Shown in pieces: positions 56,001 to 64,000 of a stretch of DNA of 64,000 nucleotides. The stretch covers positions 26,196,989-26,260,988 of the forward strand of contig NC_069124.1 of NCBI RefSeq assembly GCF_026914265.1, given 5' to 3'. The position numbers were made by a program, and so were the translations under genes. The stretch comes from Mya arenaria. Taxonomy: Eukaryota > Mollusca > Bivalvia > Myida > Myidae. The notes beneath the pieces were generated by a model. The model ran no database searches, was not told where the DNA came from, and saw only the letters and a program-made list of their open reading frames with translations. How positions within the stretch are numbered: position 1 is the first letter of the stretch; every line of letters begins with the position of its first letter.

Positions 56001-56300
56001 TAAACGTCAAAATACATTAAAACATTCAGGAGCATTGAAATATATTTGGGGTGAAAACTTGGATAACTTGATACTTTTACACCTCAAAGTAAATTAACTG
56101 CCGAAATGCGATGTGGTTTAGAATTTCTGCAGCTTAATTCTTTAACACCGGTGCTATTGTTAATATTGTCCCCCCTATACCCCCCCGGAGCGAGTGATGC
56201 CGTGTTTGAATGTAATTTGGCATCAAAGAACAATGCTGTCGGTGTATGACTTTCAAAAGTTTTTTGGCTCAAACTGCGTTAAAAAGAGTAGATGATGATG

Positions 56301-56360
<60 letters not shown>

Positions 56361-56374
56361 CGACGACGATGATA

Positions 56375-56457
<83 letters not shown>

Positions 56458-59400
56458 AAATAGGATCATTTCAGTAAACTCAACAGTATTAATAATAGTA
56501 ATAAAAAGAGAAAAAAAATATATACGATTTACGACTTGACGTTTAATGCTTCTTGGTTAACGATTTTCAATACAAGCTTTAACTTTCACACAAACTTGAT
56601 TTTTTATGACAAATCTTGATATAATGTAACTTTATTTCGATTGTTGAATTTCAATAACCACAGTAGTGTAAATTTGGTTACAAATCATATCACGAAGGTC
56701 GACATTGCGTATTTTTCGCGTTGTAATGGTAATTACAGTTCGGCTTCGTTAATGTTTGTTCGAGTTTCCTAACAATTATGAACTCATGTTTACAAGCCAA
56801 TTTTCGCATTTGTGAACAAATTTACAAAGCAATAAAACGTATTCATAATACAACAAAGCTTTCCGAGTTTGTGAAGTGATTTGAGTGTGAGACACCAAGT
56901 TTTATTGACATTGGTAAAAGATGCATTATTCAAATTTGTTATAAAGTTGTTGACAAAGCAGTGGGACATCTTTGTGTGCGGTGTCAGTCAAAACTTTCGT
57001 CTCGAAAAAAAAGGTATGAAACATTTGTAAGAGTGGCGGTAGTGTCATATATGAGAATTAATTCAACAAGTTTAATGTGTTGAATGATATAATTGACAAT
57101 AATGGAGGTGGCATCTTGCTGATAACTTAAATGGGTTATATCTGTGAAATAGCCAATAAAACTATACTCCATGCTGTTCACGTGTTGTAAAATGACATTA
57201 CAAATTTAGTTATTTACCAATGCAAGGGGTTTCCTTTCGTACTTGGCCTTTTCAAATTCGCACTTTTTTAATCAAATTTACAGATGCTTCATTCATTTTA
57301 GTGAAAGAGTGGTTCGCTAATCCGCTAATCCGACTTTTTGAAGTCAAAATGATTATGATAAGGTTTACACCTAATGAATACTCGTTTCAGATTTATAGCG
57401 CATGCGTGCTCTAAACCTTTTAGAAGTGATAATTCACTTGTGTGATTGTGTTTACAAAGTTGTCCATAAACTTCGCTCTTGAAATACAGCCGGATATCTG
57501 CCAAATTTCGACTCATATTCGGCAATATGTTCAAATAGAGAAGATAATGTCGAGGGTTTGGCCATGTGTAAATTCTAGCATACGTCAGATGAAAAACAAA
57601 GGCTTTTGATGAAAAAGGCGCTTTAAAAATAGACCAAAGTGCAGATGTGGTGATGCTATTATAGTGTTCTTTGGTCGGGTATTTATGGGAATAACTTAAA
57701 AATGACAATAACTGAGATTATATAAAGATTAGTCGGTTCTTCATGTCCGTCTGTCCGAGTGTGACGTTTGTCTGGAGCGGGTGGTGGAGGATAAAGTTCA
57801 TGCAAAAAGTATTTGTTTATCGTTATTTGCACATAAGATTATAATGAATTATTTGGTGTAAGTCGTCCGTTTTTTAAAGTGCCCTGTACGAACGACTTGC
57901 TTATAGCCCTGTGTACATTCCATTTCATTAAAACAGTTGGTGTCAGCCATCTGTTTTCCCTAAATAAAGTGCCCTAGACGAACGACTTGCTTATAGCCCT
58001 GTGTACATTCCATTTCATTAAAACAGTTGGTGTCAGCCATCTGTTTTCCCTAAATAAAGTGCCCTGGACGAACGACTTGCTTATAGCCCTGTGTACAATC
58101 CATTTCATTAAAATAGTTGGTGTCAGCCATCTGTTTCCCCTAAATAAAGTGCCCTGGACGAACGACTTGCTTATAGCCCTCTGTACATTCCATTTCATTA
58201 AAATAGTTGGTTTCAGCCATCTGTTTTTCTTAAACAAAGTGCCCTGCACGAACGACTTGCTTATGATAGGCCATGTGCACGTTATATTGCATTGAACTAT
58301 GTATGTAAGTCATCAGTTTTTCCTAAATAAAGTATCTTTCACGCACGACTTGCCTATAGTCCGGTGCATGTTACATTTCATCGAAATATTTTGTTAGTGA
58401 TCCGTTTTTCTTAAAAACGTTTAAACTAAATCATGGTTTCAGTTCGTACTTTATTAGATTCGGATGTGTTTCCTTCTTTTGTAAAACTGCGTATATTTGC
58501 AGCAATTATTACGGTCGAAGGAATTCAGTCACATCGGCGAATGTACATATTATTAAATTATAATTTTACAGCTATTTCAAAGCTAAGTGTTATTGAATTT
58601 TTTTGACATGACTTGATAAGTCATTTGGATTATATTCTTACATGTCAACAGCAATTAGAAAATCTCTTAAACTGTGTCTGTCATTGTGTGAATAGTTATA
58701 CAGACGTTAGCGAGATATCGTTTTCACAATTATGAAATCGGATAGTTTTTAGAAAGAATGCGCTAAAACGAAATATATCTCTTACACCTGATAAGGTTGT
58801 CTGAAATTGACTTGAGAAAACGCACTGGATTGCCTAAATGGGTCTGAATACCTTGATATTTGGCGATACGTTTGTCAAGGATGAGCACAAATGTGCCGTA
58901 TTTCAAAACAGGCTTTAGAAAGTAGTGAACGCGTGAAAAGGGCGAATTATCATTCGGTTTTCAAATCTATTATGAAACGAAAATGGTTCGACATCAAAGA
59001 GTTTGAAACGGAACAGAAAAAAATGATTTACAACAGTCAAGGAAATCATAAATATTTGTATTTTCCCTTCAACATAGGGCTGTAACGATTTATTTAAAGT
59101 AATTCAAAAGCTGTATGAAATGCTAATGTTTAAAATAGATTGAAGCAAAATTCAATCCATTGAATAATTGCTATTTCATGTCCTGAAGTTTAGTTCTGAA
59201 TTCCAACGCTGGAACTAATTGTTGGCGGTCCTTGAATTTGTCTGTTTGTCTCCAATTCATTTCACCATTGCCAGCAATTCCCACAAGTAAAACTGTCTAC
59301 ATGATTTATGGAATGAAATATAAACCTTTAGTTCATAAAATTGATTGTACATGTTCTCATCAAAGAGACATTATAATTAATAATTGATGCTCTAGGTATG

Positions 59401-60835
59401 ATCGATACTAGAGCTGGAAATGCTGATTCTGTGCGTTTTTTAAATTAGATTCTAGAATGTTCTGAAGTCTAATTTCCACGTATTTTTATGAAGTATATGG
59501 TGTAAAAGAGAGACGGCCCTACTAGCTAGCTGTAATGAAATTACTCATTTCGAAAGAATTTGTATCCTTTAAAAGTTAAAAAAAAACAACTTCATACAGC
59601 TAAAATTATAGTATCGATCTTTATCATCAAACCAATGCAGAGCGTTAAATTGTACTGTGATAATTAAAATATATTATAAACTTCACTCAGTTGGGACTTC
59701 TGTATAGTTATTGTCGGAAATGTTTCGATTCTAATTTTGAGATACTCTCTAAATTCCGTGGCAAGTTAAAAACCACAACACCATTTATATCATACATTTA
59801 GTTGATGGTATAGCTTTGGTCAAATTTTTTTTTGTCATACTATTGACTTATTTTTCCTTATTCCAGGTTGTTCGTACCAACTCTCCGTGCCGGGGGAGTA
59901 CACAGCGCTGTCGGGAGACCTCCTTATCTCCTATGGCATACCGGAAGGGAATCAGCTCCCTAGCGCCTTCGTCCGCCTCTATCTGTTGGGAGAGACGGCC
60001 AACGTCGAGATAACCAACCTCCAAATCGGCCAGGGGTACCCGCGCGGAGTTCTCAAGATCACGTGCGGGATCATCGAGGTGGCGGGAAAATATGAGTTCC
60101 GAATGTACATGCACGAGGAAAGCCGCGTGCTAGTGCGCGCGCTCGTCGTTGTCCGCTGGCCGGAAGTGGCTATTCGGCTGCCCCTCACCCATGTTGCTCA
60201 AAGCACTTCCGTCCGTGTTCATATATCTTCAGATGCCGTGTGCAATCCACTGTTAAAGAAGTTTAGTTTTTCTTTAGAACTGGAATTCGCTAAAAACAGT
60301 TCTTCCATTTCCGTTTCCGGAAAAGATCACGTGACCTACTCTCAGTCATTTACAGAAGTTGCTAAAGACGATAACTTAATAGATTTCTCATGTAATTTAT
60401 TCGAACAAATTGGAATATACCGTGTTTCATTAACATCTTCATACAGTGCAATATCAGTGGTAGCTAGGAGTAACTCCATGCTGGCAACTTCAAACCCGAA
60501 GTTTTTCATCAGAATATACAAAGACACTATTTTCCCGTGCAGCACGGGCAGTGATTTAACCATAGATTACGGACTCGGGCAGTGTCCAAGCGCACCCGGA
60601 AGTAACCGGCTTCGCGTCTACAAACTTGTGCGTACGGCCGCCTCCATGGCCTCGCCAATCAACAAGATGTACATCCGGGAGATAATTTTGAACGCTGATA
60701 GCACGCGGCTCAATGAGCGATGTAGTGGCTACCATACCGAGGCGGCCGGATATTGTTTCCAACTGGTGACGCTCATGGGTGGAGGTGTCGTCGTCAACCA
60801 AACGGAAGTGTGCAAGTCCGCACACCCAGATTCAG
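53038..60835 (+). CDS. THSD1-like protein, N-terminal part (continues past the window)
   Basis: Exon 1 (53038-53098) encodes a signal peptide, MCRLHFWKQLTILWMFPILG, donor GGAG|GTAAGT in phase 1. Exon 2 (59867 to about 60835) joins in phase and begins GCSYQLSVPGEYTALSGDLL. The pattern SYQLSVPGEYTALS, GVLKITCGIIEVAGKYEFRM, VVVRWPEVAIRLPLTHVA and SSDAVCNPL parallels the extracellular N-terminus of vertebrate THSD1 (EYLLLREPGHVALS, GTLKFECFYFKEAGDYWF, LKVEWPVFHVDLN, TSQPLCPFP). The later IREIILNADSTRLNERCSGY parallels its second cysteine segment. No TSP1 domain or membrane segment is present before 64000, so further exons must follow. Assignment rests on remembered family pattern; similarity is modest. 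Confidence 0.7.
53520..53541 (+). repeat. (GT)10 microsatellite
   Basis: GTGTGTGTGTGTGTGTGTGT followed by a T run. Confidence 0.9.
53930..54215. mobile_element. MITE with GTCGTGTCGACTT termini
   Basis: AGTGTCGTGTCGACTTATTT and TTATGTCGACTTGACGA at the left; TCTCGTCGACATAAAATTAG and AGTCGACACGACTTTATG at the right as inverted repeat. Confidence 0.8.
55193..55564. mobile_element. MITE family D, copy 5
   Basis: AAGTAACACTCTTATTCAAA to GGGAGTAAGAGTGCATCTTT; in the THSD1-like intron. Confidence 0.8.
56293..56458 (+). repeat. (GAT)n array, about 55 triplets
   Basis: Nearly pure GAT with a short GACGACGAC interruption near 56360. Spurious poly-Met and poly-Ile frames cross it. Confidence 0.97.
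57878..58345 (+). repeat. 90-bp tandem repeat, about five copies
   Basis: GTGCCCTGGACGAACGACTT recurs at 57880, 57970, 58060, 58150 and 58240 with GTGTACATTCCATTTCATTA and GTGTCAGCCATCTGTTTTCC in each; a diverged sixth copy follows. The period is 30 codons and both strands stay open for about 90 residues. Confidence 0.95.
59867..60835 (+). CDS. THSD1-like exon 2
   Basis: Acceptor TTATTCCAG. Open for 322 codons up to ACACCCAGATTCAG followed by GTTTTT, a weak donor. Beyond 60836 the frame stays open to TAG at 60970-60972 but composition turns AT-rich and Lys/Phe/Asn-rich, like intron. GC content and codon use are coding-like up to about 60835. Confidence 0.78.
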
Positions 60836-61631
60836 GTTTTTATCATTTTTTGGACAATAATTTTCAACTAAATATGGGGCAAACTTCGGCTTTGTGTGAA
60901 AACTTTGAAAAGTCAAACAAAAAAGGAATAATGTTTTTTGGACCTTGTTTGAAGAAAAAAACATTTCAGTAGAAACTATATTTATTCAAGCACATAAATA
61001 TTCATCGATAGAGTTACGAGGTTGAAATATCGAGTAGAGTCACGAAAACAATGAATATCTTGTAAAAATCAGGTTGTAAATTTTAGTCGAAAAACTTAAG
61101 TCTGTTGTGTGTAGTCGCCAAAAATAACATTTTCACCAAAAATCGTCTTTGTATTTTCAAGTGTGCACAAGATAAGATTGTGGTATGGATTGAATTCAGT
61201 TTGTTTAAAAGGCAAATCTAGTCTCTATCTTTGATTTATGTCAGCTTGAAAGGCATTTGTTTACTCTAAAGGTTTACAAAAAAGATCTGTAAAGTCATCA
61301 CACTCAAGCTTATACTCAGAAAATCGAACTCGCCATGATTACTTCTCAACGCCGTGTCCTCATTCCATTTTGTACATGCATTAAAGGTAAATTTCCGTCT
61401 GGCGATGGAATGTCGTCTGTTGGAATGTATCGATTTCCGCTTACGCACGTGCTAGGTGTCGTCTGCATCCGCATTGATAATCCCTCATCAGCAGTAAATA
61501 TTGAAGGCGGTTATCAAGGCAACCTGATATGGTTACTGATTGTGATTTTATCATTTATTGATAGGAATTCCATCATTTTTAGCTGCTACAACATTTTACA
61601 AGTTACTGGTAGGATGACAGAAGTTAATGTT

Positions 61632-61980
61632 ACAGAGACACTCTTATTCAGAATCAATACATTCACTTGCATACAATCATCAATTTTGACTCATAAACCT
61701 GTTACAACTTACTAAGTAATGCATTTATGGAAATTATTAATTGCTGATTGTAATCGTGTATTTAATATCTGAAAACGCACAAATATTCAATGATTGGTGA
61801 ATACTAAAAGATTTACTTTAGTATCATCAAGTAGAATACCGTGTTTTATGCGCATTTCCTTAAAATTAAACTCGGTATCCTTCATAATAACCATTGTTTT
61901 CGACTTATTCATCATTTTTGGAATATTAAAACAATATAAGTGTGGTAAGTCTGATCTGGGAGTAAGAGTACATCTTTAAA
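61632..61980. mobile_element. MITE family D, copy 6
   Basis: AGAGACACTCTTATTCAGAA to GGGAGTAAGAGTACATCTTT; downstream of THSD1-like exon 2. Confidence 0.78.
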
Positions 61981-62839
61981 GAGGCTAAACACCAGATGTG
62001 TACAACACATTGAATCTTACCTACTTGCGTTTCACATCGCTTAAGACACATGTATCTTCCGCAGTTTTTACGCATTTTTCAAATTCAAAATTTACAGGGG
62101 TTGTCTAACACGTAAATCCCAGTAAGTTTAAAGATAACGTCGGTATATTTATCTTTTCTCATAAACAGATATGATTTAAACTTGGAAAACATTATGCGCA
62201 TTTTTTAAACGGGGAAACAGATACTCCTGCTAGTTCTCATTGACAATTCTAGGCTTGTTTTGATGTAATACAGTATTTGCCGATTTTGGTGTCTAAGCCC
62301 CTTTAAAGCCAATGACACTAATCTTATTTTGCCAGTAAACAAATCTAATTGAAAACATAAAGATCGGAAAACAAATACCAGAGTATACTGACACAAAACC
62401 ATGCTGACCACAGCTTATGTAATGACCAATACGATTCGAACAGTCGTCTATTAATAATTTACGGTGGAATTGATTTGTTTGGACACTGTTTATAAGAAGA
62501 AGTCCAGGATGAACAGCCAAGATCGAGATGGTTCAACGACAAAAGTCAATCTACCAAAAAAGATATGACCACGTCGAGATAAGGACTAAACAGAACAAAG
62601 ATAATCATTCTCGTACACTAGAGCCATGTTGCTATGCGTTAGATTTATCATTATCAACGCTTTGATGAATGAGAACGAAGATAATTGGACAGTATTCAGA
62701 CTAACAACTCATACATTGGACAATGGTTAAGCTACTGTTATCCAAACGAACACGGCAACAGAAAACAACATTGAAGCAACAGTTTGGGAATTGGTCTCTT
62801 AGAAATAGATGCGATGGACCTTAGAGTGACCAATAACGC

Positions 62840-63592
62840 AGGTTTGAAACCCTGACGAAGGTTTGAGACCCTGACGAAGGTTTGAGACCCTGACGGAGGT
62901 TTGAGACCCTGACGAAGGTTTGAGACCCTAACGGAGGTTTGAGACCCTGACGAAGGTTTGAGACCCTGACGAAGGTTTGAAACCCTGACGGAGGTTTGAA
63001 ACCCTGACGAAGGATTGAGACCCTGACGAAGGTCTGACGAAGGTTTGAAACCCTGACGAAGGTTTGAAACCCTGACGAAGGTTTGAAACCCTGACGAAGG
63101 TCTGACGAAGGTTTGAAACCCTGACGAAGGTTTGAGACCCTGACGGAGGTTTGAAACCCTGACGAAGGTTTGAAACCCTGACGGAGGTTTGAGACCCTGA
63201 CGAAGGTTTGAGACCCTGACGGATGTTTGAAACCCTGACGAAGGTTTGAGACCCTGACGGATGTTTGAAACCCTGACGGAGGTTTGAGACCCTGACGAAG
63301 GTTTGAGACCCTGACGGAGGTTTGAAACCCTGACGAAGGTTTGAAACCCTGACGGATGTTTGAAACCCTGACGAAGGTTTGAAATCATGACGGAGGTTTG
63401 AGACCCTGACGGAGGTTTGAGACCATGACGGAGGTTTGAGACCCTGACGAAGGTTTGAAACCCTGACGAAGGTTTGAAACCATGACGAAGGTTTGAAACC
63501 ATGACGAAGGTTTGAAACCCTTGAAACCCTGACGAAGATTTGAAACCCTGACGAAGATTTGAAACCCTGACGAAGGTTTGAAACCTGAGAAT
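62840..63592 (+). repeat. 19-bp minisatellite, about 39 copies
   Basis: Unit GGTTTGARACCCTGACGRA. Variation is confined to a few sites (GAG/GAA, CGAAGG/CGGAGG/CGGATG, CCATGACG), and two units are shortened to GGTCTGACGAA (63031, 63101). Three units equal 57 bp, and no stop occurs in one reverse frame, which produces a 286-residue spurious open frame. Confidence 0.97.
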
Positions 63593-64000
63593 GTACAACG
63601 ACGACTGTATATTCCAGTGTAATGTGATTTGGGTTTTTTCTTCGTAGAAATATTAGACTGTCCTTTGTTTCATTGAATATTGTGAAGTAAAAAAAAAGTT
63701 ATCCATGTTTTAAGTCACCATTCGAAGCAAAATGTTGCCTTCCGATGTAGCATTTATGACGTAATTTATCACGTGGTACACACACACTGATATTGCATAG
63801 TCAGGTGGAAAATCTTGCGAACAACGGCGGTTTGGAATTACGATCAGTTTGAATTACAACGAACAAGGTATACCAATTGTTTCATGCAGACAGCCCATTC
63901 CTCCGACCTATTCTGGGCTTGGCTTATTGATCTCTGGGCACATCCTCTATATTATCAACCGCCATCCAGTGTCTTACTGGAGATTTACTCTGTGACTTGA

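Larger units (their letters stand above)
53099..59866. other. THSD1-like intron 1 (6.8 kb)
   Basis: Bounded by donor GTAAGT and acceptor TTATTCCAG. Holds (GT)10 at 53520, a MITE at 53930-54215, a family D MITE, (GAT)n at 56293 and a 90-bp tandem repeat at 57.9-58.3 kb. Open frames within it show no family resemblance. Confidence 0.6.
60836..64000. other. 3' tail of the window, presumed THSD1-like intron 2
   Basis: No TSP1 motif (WxxW..C) or other coding exon recognised. Contains a family D MITE, a 19-bp minisatellite and, at 63728-63795, a copy of the TTGCCTTCCGATGTAGCATT repeat also at about 29520. Confidence 0.55.

Noticed and set aside
58891-59085. 64-residue open frame (VKRANYHSVFKSIMKRKW)
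   Set aside because: Single short frame in the THSD1-like intron; no acceptor/donor pair of matching phase and no recognisable domain.
62738-63598. 286-residue open frame on the minus strand
   Set aside because: Made of a 19-bp minisatellite whose three frames happen to lack stops; repetitive QTFVRVSNLRQG-type text with no domain.

Overview
This window looks like animal nuclear DNA, most probably from a bivalve mollusc or a close lophotrochozoan. It is AT-rich. The genes are split into short exons with GT-AG introns of 0.1 to 9 kb, and introns and spacers are packed with foldback MITEs, tRNA-derived SINE remnants, trinucleotide arrays and minisatellites. No operons, prokaryotic signals, viral genes or intact transposase/reverse transcriptase genes were seen. 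The species is an inference from this style, not from a marker gene.

Four protein-coding genes can be assembled by hand. (1) Plus strand, 2551-16472: a monofunctional peptidylglycine alpha-hydroxylating monooxygenase (PHM), 12 exons with compatible phases and 340 residues, all copper ligands present. (2) Plus strand, 19491-43141: a NACHT/WD40 protein of the NWD1/NWD2 family, 9 exons, 1740 residues, with DUF4062/TIR-like N-terminus, Walker A and B, WD40 region, polybasic tail and a possible CaaX end. (3) Minus strand, 50665-45496: 5-hydroxyisourate hydrolase (purine degradation), 4 coding exons, 170 residues, with a PTS2-like motif and an unusual YHGS C-terminus in place of YRGS. (4) Plus strand, from 53038 to beyond the window: the N-terminal part of a THSD1-like secreted or membrane protein (signal-peptide exon plus one large exon). 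The four genes have no evident joint pathway; PHM processes neuropeptides, NWD is a STAND NTPase, HIUase degrades urate products, and THSD1 is a surface/ECM protein.

The most unusual signal is in the PHM gene. The exon 8/intron 8 junction, which encodes the HxH half of the CuB copper site followed by the splice donor, has been amplified into a 39-bp minisatellite of 31 full copies plus one truncated copy (12208-13436). Every full copy carries the same donor TTAG|GTAAGA, and because 39 is a multiple of 3 every donor in the first 14 copies is in the correct phase to join exon 9. Choice of donor could therefore insert 0 to 13 extra 13-residue RTHAHSLGKKVMH-type modules into the active-site region, or the array may simply be intronic.

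A second theme is local exon duplication. Decayed copies of the adjacent real exon lie beside NWD exon 2 (one), exon 3 (two), exon 4 (three), probably exon 6 (one), and beside the PHM last exon (one). Together with the PHM array this suggests that this locus repeatedly duplicates short exon-plus-flank segments in tandem.

The rest is non-coding: 0-2.5 kb SINE and MITE; 16.6-19.5 kb spacer with one MITE; 19.6-28.8 kb NWD intron 1 with a 1.5-kb 35-bp minisatellite, a perfect-looking palindrome and a 0.7-kb pyrimidine tract; 43.6-45.5 kb spacer with 76-bp tandem repeats; 53.1-59.9 kb THSD1-like intron with (GAT)n and 90-bp repeats; 60.8-64 kb tail with a MITE and a 19-bp minisatellite.
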